Assembly (NCBI GenBank): GCA_947177845.1
Contig: CAMWVZ010000068.1
Location: 1-5,826 of the forward strand
Reading direction: 5' to 3'
Source: an uncultured Bacteroidales bacterium
GTDB taxonomy: Bacteria > Bacteroidota > Bacteroidia > Bacteroidales > P3
Length of the DNA stretch: 5,826 nucleotides
Shown here piece after piece: positions 1 through 5,826 of this stretch; the first letter of the stretch is position 1, and each line of letters opens with the position of its first letter. The notes beneath the pieces were generated by a model that saw only the letters and a list, made by a program, of their open reading frames with translations, was not told the DNA's origin and ran no database searches. The position numbers and the translations under genes are program-made.

Positions 1-1955
1 GCCAAGGGAGCGAGCGCGGAAGCGGGAAAATCGGTAAAGATACGCTGATAGAGCCGCATCGCCTCCCACCGGTCGGTGGTCTTCTGTATCGCAGCCCGCT
101 CGCCCCACACCGGCGCACCGAGAGGCGGAAAATCGGCCGGTTTCAGAAACTCCGTTTCGGGATCTATCGCTTCCCCCGCCCGCAACTGCAACAATCCTCC
201 CGCCATAAACAAAGCATCGTCGGCCAAAAGGTCGTCGCCGTAGTCGGTATAAATCCGCTCCAAGCAACGCAAAGCCTCGTCCACCGAATCCATTTTCAGG
301 AAAATCCGCGCCTTGCGCATATACACATCGTCGAACAAAGCCCCCTCCAACGGCATGGTCAGAACCTCGTCGAGCAAAGCCATAGCCGGCGCGTACAGAC
401 GGCGCAAGAAGAGCAAGTCGGCCTTCGCCACCCGCTCCAAACCCTCGTAGGTGCTGTCGGGATTGCGGTTCTCCTTAATCATCAACGAAAGCTCCATGGC
501 ATCGTTGGCAATGAGTTTGGACGTGGCCGCGCGCAACACATCGAGCTGGCTTTCCGCCCATTCGAATTCACCTATATAATAGGAAAGGCGGGCGTTCTGC
601 AATTTGGCGTAGAAGCCCTCCGCGTCTTGCTTGAAGTCTTTTTCCACTTGGCTGTAGAGCAAGGTGGCGTCCCATACCTTATTATAGTAGAGCAGAATAT
701 CGGCGAGGTCGGTTTTGATGCGCGCTTTCTGGAGCGCGTTGAAGGTGCGCGAGGCAAGGGCTTGCTGCAACACCGCCCGCGCACTGTCGGGCTGATGCGT
801 GTAGTAGGCGTAGATGTGCGCCAGATTGCGGTACATCTCGGGGCGTGCCTCCCGTCCCAATTCCTCCAAAAGGCGTTTGTATTCCTGTTTTATTCGGTTG
901 ATTTGAAGCGAGTCGCGTATAAGACCGTTTTCCACGCGATGAAAGTAGAGTTGAAGCAGGTCGATGCGGCTGTTTCGCACCAAGGCCGCAAGAAGCCCGC
1001 CCTGCGGCTTGCTTCCCTGTTCGATGAACGTTTCGTATTGCTCCTGCGCCAAATCGTATTGGCCGCCCGAGGCCAAACGACTGATAGTCTGATACCATTT
1101 TCGGCCTTGGTCGCCGAAACGCAACACATAGGAACGGGCCTGACGCACCGCCGCCTCGTATTCTCCGTTTTGCAGAAGCGTCCACACAAAGAGGTCCTGC
1201 ACCACGGGGGCGTCGGGTTCGGCCTGGGCTTTCCTGGCCACCCACGCAAGGATTTCGCGTTTTATTTTGAGGGGGTTACGGGCGCCCTCGCCCGCCAACA
1301 ACGATTGCAGACGCGCATACACCTCTTCTTCGTGCCCGCTCTCGGCCTGCATCCACGCCACATATTCCTCGAGCATTTCATCGTAGCGCCCGTCCAAACG
1401 GTAGAGGTTAGCCAAGGCCGAAGCATAGGCGGGCGAGGGCGCCCTCGGTGAGGCAACCCGACGCCCCCGCTTATACACCTCGATGGCGGGTGCATACAGA
1501 CGGGTCTTCTCCACAATGGCTTCCGCGAGTTCCTCCACCGAAAGCCCCGCTTGCGAGAAATCGGTTTTCTGCACAATTTCCTGCAACACGGCTTCCGCCT
1601 TATTCTTTTGATTTTGCAAAAGATAGTTCTTCGCAAGATCCACCTTCACCAACACGGGAAGCGCACTTGCCTTCATCTGCCGGCGAATGAGTTTCTCGGC
1701 TTTGTCGAATTGGGAAAGGGTTTGCAGACAATTCAGATACCCTTGATACACAAAATTCTGCGGGTCTTCCTTATAGAGTTCTTCATAGAGGGCGAGCGCT
1801 TTCTCGGTCTGCCCGTCCGCGGCATAACGCCCCGCAAGTTGCAGACGGTTCGCCTCCTGCGCGTGCAGGCACGCAGGCGCTGCCCCTATCGCGCCCCATA
1901 GAACAAGGGCGAAAAACATCACCCACCTTCTCCAAAAAGGCGCGACAATCCGCAT
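1..1955 (-). CDS. exported tetratricopeptide-repeat protein, 3' end cut off by the window edge
   Basis: An open frame of 651 codons runs without a stop from the ATG at 1955 to the left edge, so the C-terminus is missing. The first 33 residues look like a signal peptide: basic MRIVAPFWRRW, a hydrophobic core (about 12-26), then a likely cleavage at LHA|Q, which predicts export to the periplasm or cell envelope. Helical repeats follow. Three consecutive 34-residue units (about 34-67, 68-101, 102-135) fit the TPR pattern, the first with G-x-x-x-x-A and a DPQN end. Further TPR-like helix pairs appear near 254-287, 372-400, 446-475 and 540-590. No catalytic motif is visible; TPR proteins usually serve as scaffolds for protein contacts. 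It starts 12 bases after the serS stop with no terminator between, so co-transcription is likely. An in-frame TAA at 1968-1970 rules out an earlier ATG start. Related TPR proteins are common in Bacteroidota, but I know of no assigned function. Class is secure; role is unknown. Confidence 0.88.
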   Translation of the reverse strand, partial: MRIVAPFWRRWVMFFALVLWGAIGAAPACLHAQEANRLQLAGRYAADGQTEKALALYEELYKEDPQNFVYQGYLNCLQTLSQFDKAEKLIRRQMKASALPVLVKVDLAKNYLLQNQKNKAEAVLQEIVQKTDFSQAGLSVEELAEAIVEKTRLYAPAIEVYKRGRRVASPRAPSPAYASALANLYRLDGRYDEMLEEYVAWMQAESGHEEEVYARLQSLLAGEGARNPLKIKREILAWVARKAQAEPDAPVVQDLFVWTLLQNGEYEAAVRQARSYVLRFGDQGRKWYQTISRLASGGQYDLAQEQYETFIEQGSKPQGGLLAALVRNSRIDLLQLYFHRVENGLIRDSLQINRIKQEYKRLLEELGREARPEMYRNLAHIYAYYTHQPDSARAVLQQALASRTFNALQKARIKTDLADILLYYNKVWDATLLYSQVEKDFKQDAEGFYAKLQNARLSYYIGEFEWAESQLDVLRAATSKLIANDAMELSLMIKENRNPDSTYEGLERVAKADLLFLRRLYAPAMALLDEVLTMPLEGALFDDVYMRKARIFLKMDSVDEALRCLERIYTDYGDDLLADDALFMAGGLLQLRAGEAIDPETEFLKPADFPPLGAPVWGERAAIQKTTDRWEAMRLYQRIFTDFPASALAPL

Positions 1956-1967
1956 ATCAACAATCAA

Positions 1968-3242
1968 TTAGTCAATTCTATCGAATCCCGTAAACTCCTG
2001 CAAGGCCTTGGGAATACGGATGCCTTTTTCGTCCTGATGATTTTCCAACAGGGCGGCCACCACACGGGGCAGCGCCAACGCGCTCCCGTTGAGCGTGTGC
2101 AGGAGGCGCGTCTTTCCCTCGGTATCCTTGTAGCGCAGGTGCAGACGGTTGGCCTGATAGGTCTCGAAATTCGACACCGAGCTCACTTCCAGCCAACGTT
2201 TCTGCGCGGCGCTATACACCTCGAAGTCGAAGGTGAGCGCAGACGTGAAGCTGATGTCGCCCCCGCACAGCCGCAGCACGCGGTAGGTGAGTTCGAGTTC
2301 TTCGAGCAGATGCCCCACATGGGCGCACATCTCGTCCAACACCTTATACGAATCTTCGGGTTTCTCCACGCGCACAATCTCCACCTTATCGAATTGATGC
2401 AGACGGTTCAAGCCTCGCACATCCTTGCCGTAGGAGCCGGCTTCGCGACGGAAACAGGCCGAATAGGCGCAGTTCTTCACGGGCAGATCCTTTTCCTGCA
2501 GGATGCAGTCGCGGTAGAGGTTGGTGACGGGCACTTCGGCGGTGGGAATCATATAGAAATTGTCCAGACCGATATGATACATCTGCGCGTCCTTGTCGGG
2601 AAGCTGGCCGGTGCCGTAGCCCGAAGCCTCGTTCACCATCAAGGGCGGTTCAATCTCCACATAACCGGCTTTGTTGGCGCGGTCGAGGAAAAAGTTTATC
2701 AACGCCCGTTGCAGACGCGCCCCCTTGCCTTTATAGACCGGGAAGCCCGCACCGGTAATCTTGTTGCCGAGTTCAAAGTCGATGATATCGTATTTGGAAG
2801 CCAATTCCCAATGGGGAAGCGCGTTTTCGGGCAGGGAATCGAGTTCGCCCACCTGACGTTCCACCACGTTGTCGGCGGCGTCCTTACCTTCGGGAACCGA
2901 GGCGTGGGGCGTATTCGGAATGCTGTATAAAAGGCTCTGTATCTGTTGTTCGAGTTCGCCCGCCTTGGCCGAAAGTTCCTTGTTCTTCTCTTTCGAGAGC
3001 GCGGTTTTCTCCTTGAGGACGTCGGCTTCCTGCTTCTTGCCTTGCTTATAAAGGTCGCCTATTTCTTTCGAGATTTTGTTGGATTCCTGCAAAAGCGCCT
3101 CCAATTCCTGTTGGGTGCGGCGACGTTCGGCATCCAAGGTCAGGATTTTGTCGATGTTTTCCTGTGCGGCGGCGTAATGCTTTTTCTGAAGTGCGCGAAC
3201 CACTTCGGCGGCGTTCTCGCGGATAACTTGCAACTGCAACAT
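1968..3242 (-). CDS. serS: serine--tRNA ligase (seryl-tRNA synthetase)
   Basis: This cytoplasmic class II aminoacyl-tRNA synthetase joins serine to tRNA-Ser using ATP; the family can also serylate tRNA-Sec where present. The 424-residue length is normal for bacterial SerRS. Residues 1-105 form the expected N-terminal domain, with a charged, heptad-like antiparallel coiled coil (about 30-105) that in this family grips the long variable arm of tRNA-Ser. The catalytic domain follows. It has the serine-site TAEV at 234-237, motif 2 as FRREAGSYGKDVRG at 264-277 with its ATP-binding arginine, and motif 3 as NGSALALPRVVAALLENHQ at 385-403. The start ATG at 3242 gives the typical MLQLQVIREN beginning. 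No Shine-Dalgarno sequence precedes it. It lies 55 bases downstream of era on the same strand and 12 bases upstream of the TPR gene. All key motifs are intact and identification is secure. Confidence 0.98.
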   Translation of the reverse strand: MLQLQVIRENAAEVVRALQKKHYAAAQENIDKILTLDAERRRTQQELEALLQESNKISKEIGDLYKQGKKQEADVLKEKTALSKEKNKELSAKAGELEQQIQSLLYSIPNTPHASVPEGKDAADNVVERQVGELDSLPENALPHWELASKYDIIDFELGNKITGAGFPVYKGKGARLQRALINFFLDRANKAGYVEIEPPLMVNEASGYGTGQLPDKDAQMYHIGLDNFYMIPTAEVPVTNLYRDCILQEKDLPVKNCAYSACFRREAGSYGKDVRGLNRLHQFDKVEIVRVEKPEDSYKVLDEMCAHVGHLLEELELTYRVLRLCGGDISFTSALTFDFEVYSAAQKRWLEVSSVSNFETYQANRLHLRYKDTEGKTRLLHTLNGSALALPRVVAALLENHQDEKGIRIPKALQEFTGFDRID

Positions 3243-3263
3243 AGCGGTCTGATTTTTACAATG

Positions 3264-3271
3264 CGAAGGTA
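3264..3271 (-). promoter_or_regulatory. possible -7 promoter element in front of serS
   Basis: In the 55-base gap between era and serS the minus strand reads TACCTTCG, one mismatch from the Bacteroidota -7 consensus TAnnTTTG, followed by CA as often seen in such promoters. It lies about 21 bases upstream of the serS ATG, which leaves room for a short leader. I see no convincing -33 TTTG at the right distance, so serS could instead depend only on read-through from era. It is suggestive but weak. Confidence 0.3.
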
Positions 3272-3297
3272 ATTATTTTCACCGACACGGCGTGGCT

Positions 3298-4212
3298 CTA
3301 ATCTTTGTCGGCATGTCCCGTGTCGTAGCCGAAACGGCGCAGAAGCTGGTCGTCGTTCCGCCAGTTCTTCAACACCTTCACCCGCAGGTTCAGGAAAATC
3401 GGCTTGCCCAAGAATTTCTCGAATTCCTTGCGCGCATCGGTGCCCACACGTTTGAGCGCACTGCCGCCCTTGCCTATCAGAATGCCTTTCTGCGAGTCTT
3501 TCTCCACATAAATCACGGCCTCGATACGGTCGAGCTTCGCCATTTCCTTATAGCTTTCTATCTCCACCTGCACCGAATAGGGTATTTCCTGCTTGTATTG
3601 CAGCATGATGTGCTTGCGGATGGTTTCGGCGGCAAAGAAACGGAGGTTGCGGTCGGACAGTTCGTCTTTGGGAAAATAGGCGGGGTTGTCGGGCAGTTTT
3701 TCGAGAATCATCTCCAAGAGACGGTCGGTCTGAAACTTATGCAGCGCCGAAATCGGCAGAATCTCGGCCTGCGGGATTTTTTCCTGCCAATAGGCAATCT
3801 TTTTCATCGCCTCCTCTTGCGTAACTGTGTCAACTTTATTAATTAAAAGTATGATGGGTTGCTTGAGGTTTTGTATCCGCTCGATGATGCCGGGGTTCTT
3901 GAAATCCTCGCCCACATCGGTAATCAAAACGAACACATCGGCCTCGTCGAGACTGTTCTCGATGCTTTTTAGCATGGATTCCTGCAACTTGTAGTGCGGG
4001 TTGAGGATGCCGGGGGTGTCGGAAAACACAATCTGATAGTCCTCGCCGTTGAGGATGCCGAGGACTTTTTCGCGCGTGGTCTGCGCCTTGGGCGAGGTGA
4101 TGGAAAGTTCTTCCCCCAACAGCGCGTTCATCAAGGTGGATTTGCCCGCGTTCGGATTGCCGATGATGCTCACAAATCCCGAACGATGACTTTTCTTCTG
4201 CTTTTTTTCCAT
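3298..4212 (-). CDS. era: GTPase Era
   Basis: Era is an essential-type GTPase that binds the 3' end of 16S rRNA and helps 30S subunit maturation; it acts in the cytoplasm. Counting from the ATG at 4212 the protein has 304 residues, the usual Era length. The G domain shows G1 as GNPNAGKST (18-26), the switch I threonines in QTTRE (44-48), G3 as DTPG (65-68), G4 as NKVD (125-128) and G5 as SAL (155-157). A C-terminal KH RNA-binding domain follows, with its GKGG loop at about 247-250 inside GILIGKGGSALKRVG. An in-frame TTG at 4218 would add two residues (MG), but ATG is preferred because it gives the usual short lysine-rich N-terminus. The first codons contain a run of seven A. It is divergent from the AbiE genes across a 206-base gap and is followed 55 bases later by serS. 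Identification is secure. Confidence 0.97.
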   Translation of the reverse strand: MEKKQKKSHRSGFVSIIGNPNAGKSTLMNALLGEELSITSPKAQTTREKVLGILNGEDYQIVFSDTPGILNPHYKLQESMLKSIENSLDEADVFVLITDVGEDFKNPGIIERIQNLKQPIILLINKVDTVTQEEAMKKIAYWQEKIPQAEILPISALHKFQTDRLLEMILEKLPDNPAYFPKDELSDRNLRFFAAETIRKHIMLQYKQEIPYSVQVEIESYKEMAKLDRIEAVIYVEKDSQKGILIGKGGSALKRVGTDARKEFEKFLGKPIFLNLRVKVLKNWRNDDQLLRRFGYDTGHADKD

Positions 4213-4233
4213 GCCCAAATTTACAACAATTAC

Positions 4234-4250
4234 AACTTCCCGAAGAAGTT
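4234..4250. repeat. short hairpin-forming inverted repeat in the era leader
   Basis: AACTTC and GAAGTT form a perfect 6-base stem around a 5-base loop. Read on the minus strand the loop is TTCGG, and the stem would fold in the era mRNA leader about 22 bases ahead of the ATG. On the plus strand the stem is followed by five T, which resembles a small terminator, but no plus-strand gene ends here. The repeat is directly visible; any regulatory role is inference. Confidence 0.4.
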
Positions 4251-4290
4251 TTTGTTGTCGTTTTTTGCATGGATAGTTTAAATTTTTCTT

Positions 4291-4319
4291 TCTTTTATGC
4301 CAAAAAATGACAATATTTG
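4291..4319 (+). promoter_or_regulatory. candidate Bacteroidota-type promoter for the AbiE module
   Basis: AATATTTG at 4312-4319 matches seven of the eight positions of the TAnnTTTG -7 box when the two free positions are included, and it continues as TTTGCAC, a common extension in this phylum. A T-rich tract (TTTCTTTCTTTT, within about 4284-4296) sits where the -33 element is expected, but no exact TTTG is present. Transcription would begin around 4324-4328, giving a leader of roughly 90 bases before the AbiEi-like start at 4419. That leader would contain the repeats listed next. This is motif matching only. Confidence 0.42.
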
Positions 4320-4428
4320 CACTCGCAAAAGAGAACGTTTAACTTCAGCCGAGCGCAGAGGCCAAGCAAGCTTGGACTATGCCGAGGCGGTTAAACGTCG
4401 GTTGAAAAACCAACGGAAATGGATATAG
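4297..4428 (+). CDS. doubtful 43-residue open frame upstream of the antitoxin
   Basis: ATG at 4297 opens a 43-codon frame ending in TAG at 4426-4428, overlapping the AbiEi-like start by 10 bases in another frame. The product would be strongly basic (13 Lys/Arg against 5 Asp/Glu), with stretches such as RKRERL and VKRRLKNQRKW, and no recognisable domain. Against it: the candidate promoter lies inside the frame, so its start would not be transcribed from there; it covers the inverted repeats; and an open frame this short in moderately GC-rich DNA is easily due to chance. It could at most act as a leader peptide coupled to the antitoxin. It is listed only so it is not lost. Confidence 0.15.
   Translation: MPKNDNICTRKRERLTSAERRGQASLDYAEAVKRRLKNQRKWI
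4316..4329. repeat. 5-base inverted repeat spanning the candidate -7 box and start site
   Basis: TTTGC and GCAAA flank the four bases ACTC, forming a perfect 5-base stem with a 4-base loop. The left arm shares TTTG with the candidate -7 box, so the repeat covers the expected transcription start. It could be a repressor site, or a chance product of the TTTGCA promoter extension. Confidence 0.4.
4335..4398. repeat. perfect 9-base inverted repeat enclosing a structured leader; possible AbiEi operator
   Basis: ACGTTTAAC at 4335-4343 is matched exactly by its reverse complement GTTAAACGT at 4390-4398, with 46 bases between them. The arms lie between the candidate promoter and the antitoxin start, the last arm ending 20 bases before the ATG. 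Family knowledge: the AbiEi antitoxin of Streptococcus agalactiae represses its own operon by binding inverted repeats near the promoter, so these arms are natural operator candidates. As RNA they could also pair to close a long stem over the inner hairpin. GCCGAG occurs twice inside (4348-4353 and 4381-4386). An alternative is a dispersed palindromic repeat unrelated to AbiE. The repeat is certain; the function is not. Confidence 0.6.
4362..4375. repeat. inner hairpin within the larger inverted repeat
   Basis: CCAAG and CTTGG form a 5-base stem around CAAG; counted as CCAAGC/GCTTGG the inverted repeat is six bases with two between. It lies roughly midway between the two 9-base arms, so the whole element could fold as a nested structure. 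The overlapping CAAGCTTG is itself palindromic. No known RNA family is recognised. Confidence 0.45.
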
Positions 4429-5045
4429 ATTTGTCACAATTCTGCGAGGCTCCATTCACTTACAACGAATTGGCGTCGCAGTTAGAAGACTACGCCGCAC
4501 CCAAGAACAAGGTGCAATATATGGAACGTCAAGGGAAAATAATCCGCTTGAAGAAGGGAATGTATGTAAACGCACATGGAAACGCCTCGTTTTATTCATC
4601 GACAGGCTTGATAGCCAATCATCTTTACGGGCCTTCCTATGTTTCGCTGCACACCGCGCTCCGCTTCTACGGGCTCATTCCCGAACACGTCTATACCACC
4701 ACATCTGTCACAATGGGGCGTAGTCGTGAGATTGTCAACAAAGTGGGACGGTTCACCTATACCCATGTTGCACCCGACTACTACCCTATCGGCATCACCC
4801 GCCAAAAGGAAGATGATTTATGTTTCCTGATGGCCACCCCCGAAAAAGCGCTCTGCGACCTCATTGTCTGCACCAAAAAATTGCGGTTGCGCTCCCTTTC
4901 GTCCTTGTTCGTGTATTTGGAAGAAGATATGAGGATTGATATGGAGCTATTCGCCGAAATGAATCCCGCCATTTTCGAGGCTTGCGCCCATGTGAGCAAA
5001 AAATCACAAACCCTTTTAAACCTTGCAAAATTATTAAGACGATGA
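4419..5045 (+). CDS. AbiEi-like antitoxin / transcriptional regulator of a type IV toxin-antitoxin system
   Basis: This 208-residue protein resembles the AbiEi antitoxin family. Residues about 10-50 look like an N-terminal winged-helix DNA-binding domain (FTYNELASQL, then the wing-like IIRLKKGMYV). The antitoxin domain follows with family-typical stretches YVSLHTALRFYGLIPE (74-89), TTTSV (93-97), RFTYTHV (111-117) and the conserved ATPEKALCDLI (139-149). In known systems AbiEi neutralises AbiEii without stable complex formation and represses its own operon through the winged helix. The ATG at 4419 is the first possible: an in-frame TAA lies at 4392-4394 with no start codon between. No Shine-Dalgarno sequence is seen. 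Its stop overlaps the toxin start as ATGA, implying translational coupling, and the inverted repeats just upstream are candidate operator sites. Family assignment is confident; toxin neutralisation is inferred from the gene pair. Confidence 0.88.
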   Translation: MDIDLSQFCEAPFTYNELASQLEDYAAPKNKVQYMERQGKIIRLKKGMYVNAHGNASFYSSTGLIANHLYGPSYVSLHTALRFYGLIPEHVYTTTSVTMGRSREIVNKVGRFTYTHVAPDYYPIGITRQKEDDLCFLMATPEKALCDLIVCTKKLRLRSLSSLFVYLEEDMRIDMELFAEMNPAIFEACAHVSKKSQTLLNLAKLLRR

Positions 5046-5826
5046 CGTTATACGATGAAATGCTTGCCTCCTACGACAAGAAAAACCCTCGCGCCGCTTA
5101 CGAAGTTTCGCAACAAATCATACTGGCCGGACTGCACCGGGGAGGTTTTTTCAACCACGCCGCCTTTTACGGAGGCACCTGCCTGCGGATTTTCCATAAC
5201 CTGCAACGATTTTCGGAAGATATGGACTTCTCTTTATTGAAGCCCAATCCCGATTTTCGCTTCGAGGTTTTCTTTCCTTTCATTGTGGCGGAATTTGAAG
5301 CCATGGGAAGACATGTGGAAATCAAGAAGAAAGACAAGCGCACTTTCGGCAAGGTGGAGTCTGCTTTCCTGAAAGACACTACCGATGTGTATAATCTTGT
5401 TTTTCAAACGCAAAAAACATTGAAAATAAAGATTGAGGTGGATACGCAACCGCCTCTGAAATTCGACACCGAACAGAAAATGCTGTTTCAGCCCTACTCT
5501 TTTTCCACCCGCTGCATGTCGTTGCCTTGTCTGTTCGCCGGAAAGATGCACGCCTTGGTATACCGCGCATGGATCAATAGGATAAAGGGTCGTGACTGGT
5601 ATGATTTTGAATGGTATGTGCGCCATAACGTACCTTTGAATTTTGCGCATCTGCAAGAACGTATCTATCAATTCGGGGAGGGTCTGTTAGACCGTGAAAC
5701 CTTTATGGCCAAACTGAAGGAGCGTCTTGCCACGGGAAATATAGACTCGGTGAAAGAAGATGTGCAAAATTTCATTATCGACCACCGCGAAATGGACATC
5801 TGGTCGAACGACTATTTCCTCCTGCT
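5042..5826 (+). CDS. AbiEii-like nucleotidyltransferase toxin, 3' end cut off by the window edge
   Basis: The frame stays open for 261 codons to the right edge. It belongs to the AbiEii/MenT nucleotidyltransferase toxin family, members of which add nucleotides to cellular targets (tRNA 3' ends for some mycobacterial MenT toxins) and stop growth, including during phage infection. Visible motifs: the nucleotidyltransferase signature FYGGTCLRIF (42-51) followed by RFSEDMDFS (56-64), where D60 and D62 should bind metal; KIKIEVDTQPP (128-138), with a likely third acidic residue at E132 or D134; then AGKMHAL with K168 and the family-typical KGRDWYDFEWYV (182-193). All expected active-site elements are present, so the enzyme appears intact. 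Known members are about 250-300 residues, so only a short C-terminus should be missing. The ATG at 5042 overlaps the antitoxin stop (ATGA), matching the usual antitoxin-then-toxin order. The molecular target cannot be read from the sequence. Confidence 0.9.
   Translation, partial: MTLYDEMLASYDKKNPRAAYEVSQQIILAGLHRGGFFNHAAFYGGTCLRIFHNLQRFSEDMDFSLLKPNPDFRFEVFFPFIVAEFEAMGRHVEIKKKDKRTFGKVESAFLKDTTDVYNLVFQTQKTLKIKIEVDTQPPLKFDTEQKMLFQPYSFSTRCMSLPCLFAGKMHALVYRAWINRIKGRDWYDFEWYVRHNVPLNFAHLQERIYQFGEGLLDRETFMAKLKERLATGNIDSVKEDVQNFIIDHREMDIWSNDYFLL

Noticed and set aside
627..1451. 274-codon open frame on the plus strand
   Set aside because: It lies wholly antisense to the TPR gene, which has a signal peptide and regular repeats over the same span. 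Its length follows from the high G+C and codon bias of the real gene.
2037..2930. 297-codon open frame on the plus strand
   Set aside because: It is antisense to serS, whose motifs cover this stretch. Its translation shows no recognisable domain.
3292..3846. 184-codon open frame on the plus strand
   Set aside because: It is antisense to the Era KH domain and part of the G domain; a shadow of a conserved gene.
4201..4212. Run of seven A in the first codons of era as a phase-variable tract
   Set aside because: The run is short and forms the usual lysine codons of Era's N-terminus in an essential-type gene, so there is no sign of switching.
4216..4223. Perfect TAAATTTG match to the Bacteroidota -7 consensus on the minus strand, as an era promoter
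   Set aside because: It ends only four bases from the era ATG, so transcription would begin at or inside the start codon, and no TTTG lies at the -33 distance. It is probably chance in an AT-rich stretch.
4234..4253. Hairpin followed by five T on the plus strand, as a rho-independent terminator
   Set aside because: The stem is short and mostly A/T, and no plus-strand gene ends upstream of it.
3839..4270. 143-codon minus-strand frame starting upstream of era
   Set aside because: It overlaps era in a shifted frame and carries low-complexity, His/Arg-rich sequence. Era's conserved motifs show which frame is used.
4331..4418. Structured stretch considered as a tRNA or known small RNA
   Set aside because: No cloverleaf, no GGTTC-type T loop and no CCA end can be found; the pairing is two nested stems only.
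5234..5671. 145-codon minus-strand frame
   Set aside because: It is antisense to the AbiEii-like toxin, whose motifs span the region.

Overview
The window looks like chromosomal DNA of a Bacteroidota bacterium, probably of the order Bacteroidales. The evidence is indirect. No gene start has a clear Shine-Dalgarno sequence, the intergenic regions carry motifs close to the Bacteroidota -7 box (TAnnTTTG), the exported protein has a signal peptide ending in Ala-Gln, and Era, SerRS and the TPR protein read like members from that group. I cannot name a genus from sequence alone.

Left two thirds (1-4212), all on the minus strand: a housekeeping block transcribed right to left as era, serS, then a large exported tetratricopeptide-repeat (TPR) protein that runs off the left edge. 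Era is the GTPase that acts in 30S ribosome assembly. SerS charges tRNA-Ser. The TPR protein starts 12 bases after the serS stop, so the two are very likely co-transcribed. Its role is unknown. It fills positions 1-1955 without a stop and explains that whole stretch.

Middle (4213-4418): a 206-base divergent intergenic region between era and the next plus-strand gene. It holds a candidate Bacteroidota promoter facing right and several inverted repeats. One is a perfect 9-base pair (ACGTTTAAC / GTTAAACGT), 46 bases apart, that encloses a smaller hairpin. It also holds a 43-codon open frame of doubtful status.

Right end (4419-5826), plus strand: a two-gene AbiE-type (type IV) toxin-antitoxin module. 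The AbiEi-like antitoxin/regulator and the AbiEii-like nucleotidyltransferase toxin overlap by ATGA. The toxin gene runs off the right edge but already shows its nucleotidyltransferase motifs. Sampled lines of this module are poorer in G+C than sampled lines of the TPR gene and serS, as expected of accessory defence DNA beside a core operon.

The most interesting points are the repeat architecture just upstream of the antitoxin, which may be its operator or may be a dispersed genomic repeat, and the placing of a tRNA-modifying-type toxin family next to serS. No wholly new system is evident. AbiE is a known family, and any novelty would lie in its control region.
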